NCBI RefSeq assembly: GCF_031755915.1
Contig: NC_083384.1
Span: forward strand, 17,577,001 to 17,641,000
Direction of reading: 5' to 3'
Origin: Ziziphus jujuba
Lineage: Eukaryota; Streptophyta; Magnoliopsida; Rosales; Rhamnaceae
Length of the DNA stretch: 64,000 bases
Of this stretch, positions 34,962 to 47,744 are shown in pieces. Below the pieces are notes generated by a model. It ran no database searches, was not told where the DNA came from, and saw only the letters and a list, made by a program, of their open reading frames with translations. Position numbers and translations under genes: made by a program. How positions within the stretch are numbered: position 1 is the first letter of the stretch; the number at the start of each line of letters is the position of its first letter.

Positions 34962-35375
34962 TGTAACATCCCACATCGGTTGGAGAGGGGCACGAAGCGG
35001 TCTTTATAAGGCTGTGGATACCTCTCCCTTCAGGACGCGTTTTGTGAGCAAAACCTTGAGGCCAGGGGGGAGAGAGGGTGTGAACCCTGGGCCAAAGAGG
35101 ACAATATCCTGATGCGGGTGGTCTGGGCTGTTACAGTGGTATCAGAGCCAGTACCCGGATCGGTGTGCCAGCGAGGACGCTGGGCCCCAAGAGGGGAGGA
35201 TTGTAACATCCCACATCGGTTGGAGAGGGGCACGAAGCGGTCTTTATAAGGCTGTGGATACCTCTCCCTTCAGGACGCGTTTTGTGAGCAAAACCTTGAG
35301 GCCAGGGGGGAGAGAGGGTGTGAACCCTGGGCCAAAGAGGACAATATCCTGATGCGGGTGGTCTGGGCTGTTACA
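34962..35375 (+). mobile_element. Complete TRIM retrotransposon (414 bp)
   Basis: Two 174-bp LTRs (34962-35135 and 35202-35375), identical base for base by eye, start TGTAACATCCCACATCGG and end GGTCTGGGCTGTTACA. A perfect 5-bp duplication TTAAG flanks it (34957-34961 and 35376-35380). The 66-bp interior holds a primer site TGGTATCAGAGCC (35137-35149, initiator tRNA-Met) and a purine tract AAGAGGGGAGGA (35189-35200). There is no coding capacity. A recent insertion. Confidence 0.97.
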
Positions 35376-35394
35376 TTAAGTTCCTTTTCTTCTT

Positions 35395-36240
35395 ACTTTG
35401 TTCTTAAGTTGCATCGATTCAATGTGTCAGTACAAATTTTATTTTTTCATACATAATAAATTAAATAATTATAATACCACATGGAGTATTATAAAAAAAA
35501 AATTATTGCCACAAAAAAATTATCGAAAGGAATATTGAAAAACAGATGTATGCCATTGTTAATTTTTTTCCTTTTGTTTTTATTTATTCCTTAAGTTTTG
35601 ATCAAATGTATCAATATAAATTCTATAATGACTCTATAGTGTCATACATAATATAGAAATAATTATAATACCATATGGAGTATTACTAAAAATAGACGTA
35701 CGAAAAAAAGTACCGAAAGTGTATCAAGAATACTGACACATGCCATAGGTAATTTTCCCAGTAAGTATGTTATTCTTTGGAAAAATTACAAATAGAAGCT
35801 ATTGTGATTATTGATAGAACATTGGTAATTTCGGTTGCATACATTTTTTTCTTTTGTTAATGGGTTACATTGTTTTTTTCTTTTGTTTTTAATCATTCCA
35901 TAAGTTGCATTGAATAAATGTATAAGTACAATTCTATGGTATTATGCATAATATAAAAATGATTATAATACCACATGGAGTATAAAAATAAATAAAGGTA
36001 CCACAAAGAAATTATCAAAAGGTGTGTTGAGAATACTGATAGGTTCCATTGCTACGTTTTCTAGTTAGTATGTTTCCCTCTGGAAAAATTACCAACAGAT
36101 GCTATTGTAATTACTAGCAGGGCATTGGTAATTTTGGTTGCACAATTTCTTTTTTTTTTTAATGGGTTATTTTTTTTTTTGTATTTCTTTTTCTTTTCAT
36201 TCATTCCATTAGTTGTAATTAAATGTATTAATACAAATTA
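35395..36240 (+). repeat. About 300-bp tandem repeat array, right block
   Basis: Nearly three units. Matching motifs lie 301-302 bp apart, for example GACACATGCCATAGGTAATT (35735) with GATAGGTTCCATTGCTACG (36038), and ACATTGGTAATTTCGGTTG (35819) with GCATTGGTAATTTTGGTTG (36122). The recurring element ACCACATGGAGTAT.AAA is typical. The same family and orientation as 30820-31440. Confidence 0.75.
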
Positions 36241-38528
36241 TATATCATTAAAAAAACAGAACTTGTAAATGTAATTTTGGCCTCTATAACCAACTCTACA
36301 TCATTATATGGACTTTAGATTAATGTATTTGGATGACGAAAGTGGAAAATATAGTATCTATAGTGAAAATTTATGAAAATACAACTATAGTAAAAAAATA
36401 TTAAAATACGATTCTACAACGTCTTTCCCTCTAAACTAATCAATGTCATTCTACTCGAATAAAAGAGCTTCACCACTGCTTTTGTATTCGATATACTTCA
36501 AAGAAAACACACCATAATCACCCCTGTAGTTTTCCAAACTCATATAGGGTTAAGGAAGTAGAAAAAAAAAAGTCTTAACTATTACAAAATGGATGCAATA
36601 TATAAGAGGACAAAGAGCCCCTAGATGAAACCAAAGCTCTATGAAAGCTTCCTTTTTTGTTTAGTCGACCAGATATCAACAAATTGAAATTTCAAAGTAG
36701 AATATATTCATACCCATTATATTGGCAGATGTATCATGGTGAATGGATCTAAACTTGCAAGCACCTCTGGTTTGTTATCATAATATTTCCTATCCTTCAA
36801 CAAGTAAGGCAATACGTACTTGATGCATTTGTCATTTTCAAGTTGTTTTTTTTAGGAATATTTGTTTCCAATATTTGAGTCATACAAATCTATATAGCAT
36901 GTTTTCAAATCAACATGTGCAACAAGTCAGTGGGCGCCTTCATTATTGGTGAGGATGTACAACTGAAATGATCAAGCAAACTTCATTATCTACAATAGGA
37001 GTAATAGAATTCCTATTTTGCAACATATATGTACTTACATAATCACAATTTCACTATGGCATGCTATATCTTGGTGAGGTCCTTAGTAGTATAGAATCAC
37101 ACACATATGTGTTTGGGCATTTTTTAAATGTAGGGTAACGCCCTTTTATTGATACATGACAAGGAATCAAATGGATACAACAAACTTTTAAATCCAATAT
37201 GTTTTCAATAACAAATACCAACGATATAGGTTTACATAATGTTACCTAAAATAAAATGTACATTATGGCACATCATTGTGTGAATATATTGGATGCTCAA
37301 ACCGCCTTTTCCGTATGTAAAATAAAATAATGTTTATACACCGTAAATAATGAAAGAGGATATCATGTGCAAATATGTGGTGCTAATAACAATAAACAAA
37401 ATTGTGCATATGAACTTATATGATTATAAGCTATATTACTTACATTGGAAGTCAAACATCTAGCATAGGTAAGTATAACATCGAAAAACTATTCGTCCAA
37501 CTATAAATAACCGATAATCACCTTCGATCTGCTTGTTGCAACTCCATACCACTCATCAAACATCCTTTCTTTGGTTTGGTCAATGAGTCATCTAAGATTG
37601 CACTTCGTTTTATTTTTGCATGGGTTAATGTATGGTGAGGTGAAATATTGTGACAGTTGATAAACTTTGCCAAGGCGGCTTTTATCCAGAAAAACATGTG
37701 GTAAAATCTCCAAACTTTGTGAACCATCTGCCACATCACTATTCTATTCCACATGCAGAGCCTCACGTTGTGAACTATCTACCAAATCAATAACCTCTTT
37801 TTCCATATACAGAGGTAGATGTCCACCATTATATGTTACCAATGTCCATGAATCATCTACATAGGAGCTATTATGTATGATTAGATCGAGTGGTGTATGA
37901 CATTCATCAACATCTATCTTTGTACCATAGACATCCTCCACCAGAGCCTCATTTATTCTTTCTTTATCATAATCCATTCTTTCTTTCTCACAATCGGAGC
38001 TGGGATGATCGTTGGATCGAAGAGTGTGGTGACCGTGGCAAAACATTTTGTTAAGCTTGCATAAAACAACAATTAATTAGTAATTTTAAAAATAATTAAT
38101 AATAATATAACCCTCAACAATTATGTTTGAATATATGCAATCATAGGTGACTGAAAAACCTTATTTATGTTGAAACTATTGTAATATGATACCTGATAAT
38201 TTAGTTTGTCCATGAGGGAACCAAACATCATCCTTAAAGCAGCTATTTCCTTTATTTAATTTATCAAATTTGGTAGCCATAACTTTCTTTAATTCATCTA
38301 ATTTTACCATCACCCAATTAATCTATGTAACATTAGTAATAAAAAGCAAGTAAATAATATTAGTACAACACAAATGAATCTAATCTAGTACATATTTTGA
38401 ATGTAGTTGCTATATAAACTTACATTATCAAATGTTGCCCATGTGGGAGAACTGGATTTTCATGGGGCATAGGCATGCTTTTTGTTTACTGCTATATCTC
38501 GATTACCAATATCTACCTTGGGTGCAAT
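36241..38528. other. Intergenic DNA with unassigned minus-strand ORFs
   Basis: Two overlapping minus-strand frames, 37518-37766 (82 codons) and 37744-38046 (100 codons, acidic, with SYVDDSWTLVTYNGGHLPLY), may belong to a decayed transposase. A DELKKVMATKFDKLN-like stretch near 38240-38310 could belong with them. I cannot name the family. The rest shows nothing recognisable. Confidence 0.4.
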
Positions 38529-41500
38529 TGTAATAACTCGTACCAAAATACCTCTGTTGTACAAGGTTGATTGAGTTTGACCAAGTGGACTGTATGTGGA
38601 TCCTGAGTTGACTTTTTCTATGGTCAAGGTTTTGGTCTGACTATGTACCATTGTGCAAAGCTCGTCAATACGAGTTCAAAGATTGGAAGCAAGCTAAATT
38701 TTGAGTTACGAATAAAAAGTTATAGTTATGGAAAGTGTCCAAAATAGTTCTGATCTTTTTCTACTAGTGACCCAAGAGTCTATATAAACATTGGAAAGTG
38801 TGCCCAACAGTGAACAAATCTCAAAATATCTGTTTTATCTTCTAAATCTGAGAAACCTCTCCTAAGACCCACGAGTCCAAACCGGATCAACCCGAACCTG
38901 TTTAATGTCCAAACTGGGTCATTTTCTTTTTGTCCAATTCTAGTCACCAGATTATCTACATGCACCGGCTATCCTTGTAGCCCGTTGATTAGTGACCTCA
39001 CCCCTAAATTTTTTGACCGATCAGCTACTGGACGTACCCAGATTAGGCTAAAACGGGTCACCAGAGTTTGTGGATTTTTTCTTGTTGTTCTAGGCCGACT
39101 CATACACCTTCCCCCTTTTATTTTTGGCCCATTAATCCATTTGTATGCTCTGTTTGCCAAGATTCCTCACGGTTTGAGATATCTATCAACGGGGAGAATA
39201 GTTGAGTTTACTAACTACTTTTTTTGTCCACTGGAGACATTTTTGTATCTAGGTGAGCACACCAATGTATTCCTTATGTCTTGGGCTTTTTATTGATATA
39301 AGATTTGTAAATGTTGGACATTGTTTGATAATTTTTTCCATTTTTGAATCAATTAATTAAATACTAGGTAAATTTAGACTGTGTTTGGACAAACATTGAT
39401 AAAATTAGACAAATTGAGGTTGTATTAGTGCAGTTAGATATTAATAGGACCCATTCCAATTTTAGGTATTGGGTCCGTAAGGTTCACAGTATAATTGGTC
39501 TTCTCGTGTCTAGTTTTTGTAGTTTTATGGTTGTATAAATTATTTTAAGACAGTATACAACAATATATCTTTGACCTAGTTGTTGGAGCCTAAGAATTTA
39601 TTTATTTATTTTTTTATATTACAGGGACTCGTATTGAGCCTGGAGGTGATCCTATGGAGGAGCACTAGTGAGCATCGACAATATTAGTGAGTGGTTATAT
39701 TTTTAAATAGTTTTGGGCATGCAAGTACAATATACATGGCTTGGTTATTTTATGTATATATCATTTGATTTAAATGTTTATTTTATGCATATACGGTTAT
39801 CTAATTTGACAAATGTTTGCTATCATTTTATGTGACTTTTGACAAGATTTAAATATTCGTGGTATTTAAATTGAGGTTTTAATCATTTTGAAAAATAATT
39901 GGTTTTGAGAAAGCAGATTGGAAATTGTATATTTTTAAGCTTGTTTAAGTGTATTATAATTTTATGTACTTAAAAACGGTTTATGATGATATATATTTAC
40001 CTGTCATATTTATAGCTTTGTATTTATAGTTGTTGCATGAACTGATGATTTGGAATTTTTGGTATATTTAAATAAATGATTGACTTTGAACATTAATTAT
40101 ATTTTATGGTACAATTATATTTGGAAAAATATGATTTTACGAAGATTGTTTTATGGATATTGTACTGTTATTTTTTTTTTTGTTTTACCATATAGTACCA
40201 GTGTTTTAGATCAGTATTATATTATGTACTTAAAATATGGTTTATAATAATATATATTTCACTGTGGTATGTATATAGTTTTGGCATGAAATGATGATTT
40301 GGAATTTTTGGAATATTTAAATAAATGATGGGATTTGATCATTTAATTATATTTTATGGTATAATTATGTTTGGAAAAGTATGATCTTACAAAAATTTAT
40401 GGATATTGTACTATTACTTTTATTTGGTTTACCATATAGTACCAATGTTTTGCTATGATGCTTAAATAAAGATCAGTATTATATTATGTACTTAAATAAA
40501 GATTTATGTATTATATAATAGCATGCAGGTTTGCTATGATGCTTATAGTACACTAAGGAAAGTGAGGTTGAGTTCATCCCACAGGTTCATTATTGCGATG
40601 ATACCTTTCATACATTAAGGGTCATGAGGTCGGTTTATTTTATATGTTTCATTACTTTTACTATCCGTTGGTGTTCCAAGACGCATGCACCACTTGGCAG
40701 TGTTAGGTATATTGTTTATGTTTCTGAGTATATTATCGGCTTTCTGATATTTATGGTTTTACTGCACTTTCATAATTATTTTGTGAAATTTTGTTTATAT
40801 TATTTTATGCCCCATATTTATATCATGATTAGTCTAGTTTATAATATATTTATGATCATTGACTTTATACTATTTGAGCATCGATTTTATGATATTGATT
40901 TTGGGTACAAGTTTAGGTTTTGTGAAATGATTCCTAAATAGGGAACCTTTCAAAAGAGTGGGACAAGAAGTTTTGAGAGAAAGTTTTACAAAAAAATAAA
41001 ATATATTTTTTTCTATTGCATCATGCCGCTCAGTACAATATCTTTATCTCATATTTTATTTGTTTTTAAATCCGTTCCCTTAGGTTCAAGTAGTCAGCTA
41101 ACAATCTACCTCGTACATCGCATGTTATTCCATGTTTGCTATAGTAGCAACAATACTTATCTATCCTAATTTATCTTTATCTTTCTAAACTTATTTGCAT
41201 AAGTTGTATTTTTAAATTTTATAAATTCTTTTAGAATACTCTAACCTAAATATTGAACACAGAAGTGACATTATTATGCATGTCTAGTTATGGCCTGTAG
41301 TATGACAGACTATAATTGTGAGCCATAGTTATGAATTTGTATGTTGTTGTGGTTCTATCTTTATATTGAGGTACTATTTGTTACAACAAGTGTTGTTTGT
41401 CCACTGTTTAAGCGAGGTTCTATTGAGTATTCTCTAGGGATTGCTCGGTGGGATTTCATTAGGTAGGGTCACCCGAGAGATCCTTAAATAGTTTTCTAAG

Positions 41501-41591
41501 AATTTGATGGCATCGTTGACATCATAGTTTCCAGTTCATTACTGCTTCTGTTCATCGTGCTTATTAGTTATTCTTGGGATGTGTCCTATTA
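38529..41591 (+). repeat. Element D, left LTR (about 3.06 kb)
   Basis: It matches the right LTR from ACTCGTACCAAAATACC to GCCTGTAGTATGA. It contains a tandem duplication of about 260 bp (units from 39963 and 40223, TATGTACTTAAAA...), of which the right LTR has only one unit. The end is taken just before the decayed primer site. The 105-codon frame at 40624-40941 lies in the LTR and is probably not a gene. Confidence 0.85.
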
Positions 41592-41735
41592 GTTTAGTAT
41601 AAGAGCTTTAGGTTCTAAATTACTCTGGATTGCGCATTGCTGTACGTCACATCCTATGTTTTGTATATTTCTACCTAACCTATTTCTTGAAATTAACTAC
41701 ATTTCTTCCATTCTTTGAAATAGTATTCTTCCCTG

Positions 41736-42760
41736 ATGGTGCACAGAGGTAGATATAAGTCCCAGCAAGCTTCAGCTGAAAGTACAAATGCACCCACCTA
41801 TGAGAACCATCTTGTTGAGCGCTTAGCTTAATCATTCGAGAGGAGTAGGTTTTTGACATTCAGTCAATCAGGTTCATAGATTTGGAATAATGGATTTCAA
41901 TAGCTCTACAGACTCCATTACAACTTTATCTTGGCTAGCTGACATGGAGAAAATCTTGGATAAGAGTATGCAGTGTCCAAATGAGGACAAGGTTAGGATT
42001 GCTAGCTTCATGCTTGAGAGGAATGCAAGAAAGTGATAAACATATGAGAGAACTAGGAGAGGTCACATTTGGGCACTGTTCAAGACTGCATTTCACACTG
42101 AATTTTACCTTTCAACCTTTATTGAGACTAAGAGGCTAGAGTGTGAGACACTCACAAGGGTAGCATGACAGTTTCTGAGCATGAGTAGAGATTCAGAGAG
42201 CTATCCGAGTTCTACTGCAATTTGGTCACTGATGAGGTAAATAAGAAGAGGAGGTTTCTTGATGGATTGAGCGAGCCTTTAACATCAAGCATCTTAGGTG
42301 CAGTTCACCCCACATATCAGTTTATAAAAGATGTTGCCTTAGAGGTAGAAAGGTAGACCTTTATGCGCAAGTCTAAGCGTCGATCATATGATGGCGAGGA
42401 GCCCCAGCCAGGGGTCAGCCAAGAGGGGTAGTTTTAGTTCAGGATCATTGGGCAATGGAAGATCCGAAAAGGGTAGACATGACTTTAAGGGTAGTAGATT
42501 CCAAAGAGGTGGACATACCCAGTGTTCAAGACTTTGGTCAATGAGCAGTGGCAGTAGCCATTTCCAGATATCCATAAGCTGAGGCAGCTTTCGTTCTACA
42601 TGTAGCTTTTGTGGCAAGTTTCATGATGGACCGTGCCAGTGGAATGGAACATGCTTTCAATGCGGGCTGTTAGGATACTTCAAGAAGAATTGCCCTTATT
42701 GAGGACATAGTCAGCCTAAGGTTCGGGTGCTTAATTTCAGCAAACTAGTGGGTACAGAGG
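41736..42760 (+). pseudogene. Element D gag pseudogene
   Basis: It starts MVHRGRYKSQQASAE at 41736. Gag motifs follow: SLADMEKILDKSMQCP, then ETLTRVA and FRELSEFYCNLVTDEVNKK and RFLDGLSEPL (about 42180-42290). The knuckle region has CSFCGKFHDGPC then CFQCGLLGYFKKNC (about 42600-42705), where the zinc-binding His is replaced by Tyr. Several stops and frameshifts break it. Confidence 0.8.
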
Positions 42761-42925
42761 ATAAGATACACAGACAGGCTAGACTTCAGGTGTACATTAT
42801 GATCAAATAGGAGGAAGAAGCCACCCTCGATGTTGTGACAGGTACATTATCTATGTTAGGTGGCGATGCACTTGTTCTCATTGACCCAGGAGCCACACAC
42901 TATTTTATTTCATATAAGTATGTGG

Positions 42926-43049
42926 CACGAGTTGGGATGACTCTAGTTCCTTTAGGATGTTGCTTAAAGATTTCCACACCCACATAGCACGAGTTGGGAT
43001 GACTCTAGTTCCTTTAGGAAGTTGCTTAAAGATTTCCACACCCACATAG
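42926..43049. repeat. 62-bp tandem duplication in element D protease region
   Basis: Units 42926-42987 and 42988-43049 start CACGAGTTGGGATGACTCTA and end CACCCACATAG. They differ at one base (GGATGT/GGAAGT), so the duplication is much younger than element D. Confidence 0.95.
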
Positions 43050-44266
43050 TAGTCTTTATGGCCTAATCAGATGCTCAAAGTAGCCTATTCTATATTGACG
43101 GCTAAGTTATGGAGGCAAATTCTTGTTAGATTTTCAAGGGTTGGATGTGATCCTTGGTATGGATTAGCTTTCTTCGAACTATGTTTTAGTGGCTTGTTTC
43201 CACAAGGAGGTGATATTTAGATGATCAAGTTTACCAGTAGTGGTTTTCTATGGGGAGTGGGAGGCAGACATCCTCAGGTTTGATTTTTACCATTTTTGTT
43301 AAAAGGTTACTTCAGAAAGGTTATAAGGGATATCTAGCTCATGTGATTGATCCTTAGCCAATGAAGTGAGAATGGAGGATATACCAGTGGTGAAAGACTT
43401 TCCAGATGTATTCCCAGATGATCTTCTGGATTTACATACAGAGCGAGAGATAGATTTTCCCATTGATTTAATCTCTAGTACACCTCCTATTTCTTTACCA
43501 CCTTGTAAGATGGCCTTTGCTGAGTTGAAAGAGTTGAAGACTCAGTTGCAGAAGTTAACAAATAGAGGATTTATCAGGCCTAACATCTCATTGTGGGGAG
43601 TGCTGGTGTTATTTACTTGGAAGGAGTTGAACTTAAGATAAAGGAAATGGATGGAGTTGCTCAAGAATTATGATTGCACTATTGAATACCATCCAAGCAA
43701 GGAAAATGTGGTAGCCGATGCATTAAGTAGGAAGTTTACAGGCTCATTGGCATATGTGCAAATAGTACAGCTTCCTTTGATGGTTGAGTTGAGAGAGTTA
43801 GGCCTTGATTTATGGATGCATACTTTAGGAACACCTTTTGCTAGCTTCCGACTATGATCGTGGGGATCTTGTTCTCGAAGCCCAGCTCAAAGACCCTTAC
43901 TCGATGAGAATGAAAAGGTTAGTTGAACAAGGGGGAAAGTTAAACTTCACTAATAGAGTTGATGGAGCCTTGGTGATTGGCTTTAGGCTCTGTGTTCCAT
44001 CTAATGAAGAGTTGAAAAGGCAAATTTTGAAAGAAGCCCATAGTTCTGCCTAGACTATGCATCCTGATAGTACCAAGATGTACAGCACCATGAAGAAGTA
44101 TTATTGGTGGGTAAGGATGAAAAAAGAAGTTGCTCAATACTTATACAAGTGTTTCAATTGGCAACAAGTGAAGACAAAAGGACAAAAGCCCTCTGGACTT
44201 CTACAACCTTTACCCATCCTTGAATGGAAGTGGGAGCACATGACAATGAATTTTGTATTCAATTTT

Positions 44267-47200
44267 TGTCAGGACTCATCCAAGATCCCTCATCGGAATC
44301 CTAGACAAGCCTTGATCCCAGAGAAACACCACCGAACCTTCCAAAAGAAAATTCAACAGCATATCCCCTAAGGGTTCAACCACAAAATTCCCTGCATAGA
44401 TAAACACACTTCTAACAATATCCCCTTATTCCTCCCACTTTACTAAAATTTATTTCCACAAATTCACAACACTTCAAAATAAACAAGGAATCTGTGCAAT
44501 ATTAATTAAATAATTATCCAATGTAGTATACAGAGCATTTAATATCACAATGAGTATGAATTTAATACAACAAAGAGCTGCAAAGAAATAATACAAGATA
44601 GAAAGAAAAGAAAGGAAGTACTCTCTGAAACCTACAACGATCATGAGATGCCAAACTCGCTTCAAACAATCAATGCCTACAACTTGGGCCTAGGAGAATG
44701 AATTTAAAAACATGAGATGCTAACTATCTTAGTGAGTGATCCAATCTATTGTAGAATAACAATAATAATAATATAACGATAAAATAAACTTGATTAATTA
44801 ATAATAAATAAGTAATAAATAATAAGTAGTTAAAAATAATATTTTTTCTTAAAACCCCCTCATAGTTCACTCAGTTGGAAATGTTCCCCTTTTAAAATAT
44901 TTTCACAAAATCCAATATTTGTATACCCCAAAATCAAGAAATAATTAATTAAATAAATTCCAAATAAAATACAATAAATTAAAGATCTAAAATTTATAAT
45001 GAAAAATGAAAAATAAAAATAATTTTAATAACAAATATTGAATTGCATATAAAATATCATAAATAAAATAAAACAAAATCACAATAAAATTTATATTAGA
45101 AATAATCAAGGAAATATTTTAATTAATTTTAAACCTCATTTTGAAATATAATAAAACTCATGTTAAAAACTCAAATTGAAATAAATAATAAAAACATGAT
45201 AAAATGCATTTAAACGATCAATTTAAAATAAAATAGAATACATCAATGGATTGATGAAAGAAATATTTAAATCAATTTAAAAATTCTACTTGAAATAAAT
45301 GGTAAAGGTATAATAAAATCCATTTTAAATCATCAAATCAATTTAAATAATATAATCATGGTAAAATGCATTTTTAAAACATCAATTGAAATAAACGATA
45401 AAAACACCATTAAATACATTTTAATTTTAAATAATCTTTTAAAACATTATTGTTTTGGAAATCGTATTGAGTAAACCACTTGATGCACTAACTATATACC
45501 AGTGGTGCCTGACGTTATCTAGCATCCAAAGCACAGCCTGACAGGGAGGTTAAAGAGAGAAACCAGCATACGGTAGCGTGGCGTCCCACTACGCCGCTGC
45601 TATCAACAGTCATCTCTGCTATGGTGGGAGACGGCTGATGCTCAATTTGCATTAAACCTTGCCAGCCCTCAAGTCCATAGCATCTCAGAGATGGCCCTAT
45701 AAACCTATGCGCTAATCATATCCACATATACAGTACAGAACACCAGTACTGTATGGTGCATCTAAAAACTAGTGAAATCATATAAATTTTAAATCTCAAA
45801 ATCTCATAAATACCACTTTTCAAATCCATTAATCCACATCACCTTTAAACCATCATCATAAATCCATCACTTTAAATCCATCAACGTAAATCCATCAATT
45901 TCACCATAACTAAATCAAATCCACAATTAATCAAATGCATAAATACGTTCTTTGAGCATAAACTTTTTAAAACAATATTCTCTTAAATCTTCAAAATTCA
46001 ATACATATAAAATTTTATTTCCCTTAAATCTTCAAAATTCAATACATATAAAATTTTATATCATAAACCCATCGATACAAATATTTAAAATTTTCAATGC
46101 CATAAAATCAAATCCATAATATTTAAATGCATAAATATATTTTTGAAACATAATAACTTTAGACAAATATTTTTCTTCAAATCCTTAAAATGAAGCTGTA
46201 CCAAAAATAATATTAATATTCATATAAAACTCATATGCAATGAAATTCATAAAAATCAAATTGCATAAAAATTGATTTTTTTCATAATTTATCAAAAATC
46301 AAAACATGCCTTATTGCACGTATATACTTCAACTTATTCAAATTTTGGCATCAAAATTTCAATAGCAATTTATTTAATATTGAACATACAATAATAAATT
46401 TTCTATTATTAAAATATCACAAATACATATAATTTAACTTTCAAAAATAAATTTGAAGGTGGATCACTCACCTCAAGCACGCGTATCAATCCAAATCCTC
46501 AACCGGATCGGTCCCACATCTCACACGTGCTCCTAAAATATCAACAGTACATAAGATCAAATAAATTAATATTTTATTTGGATATTTTACACACGGATAC
46601 CCGAGGGAGCTAACACAAAAGATATCCAAAATTCACAATTAATATACCAAAACGAAGCTTATGAAACGAGGATCATGAATTGAGTCTTACCTCCCGGAGA
46701 TCGAATCTGTGGTGGCCAGAATCTTGTCGGAAAATTTTCAGATTTAATGTCCTTGAATCTCACAATCCGTCAAGAATTGAGGGCAAAGGACCTCAGATTC
46801 GGATTTAGGGAGGTCAAATTAGTAGGAAAGGGTAGGTGGGATCATCAGGAACTCGCTGAGCCCACCGGACAAACTTACTGTCGGTGGCACATCCGGTGAC
46901 CAATGGCCATTATTTTTGGCGGGGAGGTAGACTATAGGATGGGTAAGCCAATGGGACAGGCGGTGTCGAAAACACATGGCTAGTTTAGGAGAAATTACTG
47001 GTGGAAGGAAAATGGGTTGTCTCTAGAAAAAGCCTCGATTTGGGTGCGTCGCCGGCGATTTAGTAGTGGATTTTGGGTGGCTGGATAGAAATGAAAGGTG
47101 GGTGGTGGTGGTTCGGCGTGTGTAACAGTGAGTGGCTGGAAAAGGGTTGCTCGGCGGTGGACGATTTCTCAGTTTCTCTCTTCTCTCCTCTTTCTCTTTC

Positions 47201-47744
47201 TCTCTTTTCTCTCTTCTCCATCTCACTCTTTTTAGCCAATAAAATGCCACCTGTGGGTGCCACTATACACTCATGGGATTGGCTGGATTTTTGACTTGTG
47301 GCACAGTGTCACTGGACACTGTGCACACACAGATCAGTGCACCTTAGATGCTGTCTCGAAAAAACTTTGTAGCTCCATAACTTTCTAACCAAATGTCTAA
47401 ATTAGGTGTGCCATTAATCTATGAACTCGTATCGATAAGTACTTTACAACTATGCATGATTCAAAGCAAAATTCTACAAAAATAAAACGTCAAACTCAGC
47501 ACCCTTGGACAGTTCAAATTACAATTTATTTTGCTCATAACTTTCAAACCGTAGCTCTATTTTCCACGTATTACTAGTTTATGAGTTCGGGTCAATGCTT
47601 ACTTTGCAACAGTGCCTCAGTCAATGTAAAATTTCATCTGGATCAAAAAGTCAAAATGGGATCCACTTGATCAACGGTGGTAAAATCCCAATCAAACTTG
47701 ATCAATGCAAGAATATTCCAGTGTTTTTGGGATGGGGTGTTATA
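44267..47744 (-). mobile_element. Solo LTR (3.48 kb) of the T family inside D's integrase
   Basis: Plus-strand ends are TGTCAGGACTCATCC and GGGATGGGGTGTTATA, matching element T's LTR ends. Middle landmarks also match: CTATATACCAGTGG, GCATACGGTAGCGTGGCGTCCCAC and TATGAACTCGTATCGATAAG. The flanks ATTTT (44262-44266) and AGTTT (47745-47749) fit a mutated 5-bp duplication, and removing the LTR restores the integrase reading ..FNF/LPKYRD... A 40-bp tandem duplication lies at about 45970-46050. No internal T sequence remains. Confidence 0.9.

Noticed and set aside
35137..35149. tRNA fragment at TGGTATCAGAGCC
   Set aside because: It is the primer binding site of the TRIM, complementary to the initiator tRNA-Met 3' end, not a tRNA gene.
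30820..36240. Long terminal inverted repeats of the MULE
   Set aside because: The blocks on the two sides are in direct, not inverted, orientation.
40624..40941. 105-codon hydrophobic frame that could suggest a membrane protein
   Set aside because: It lies inside element D's left LTR and is not conserved in the right LTR. Phe/Ile/Tyr richness reflects AT-rich DNA.
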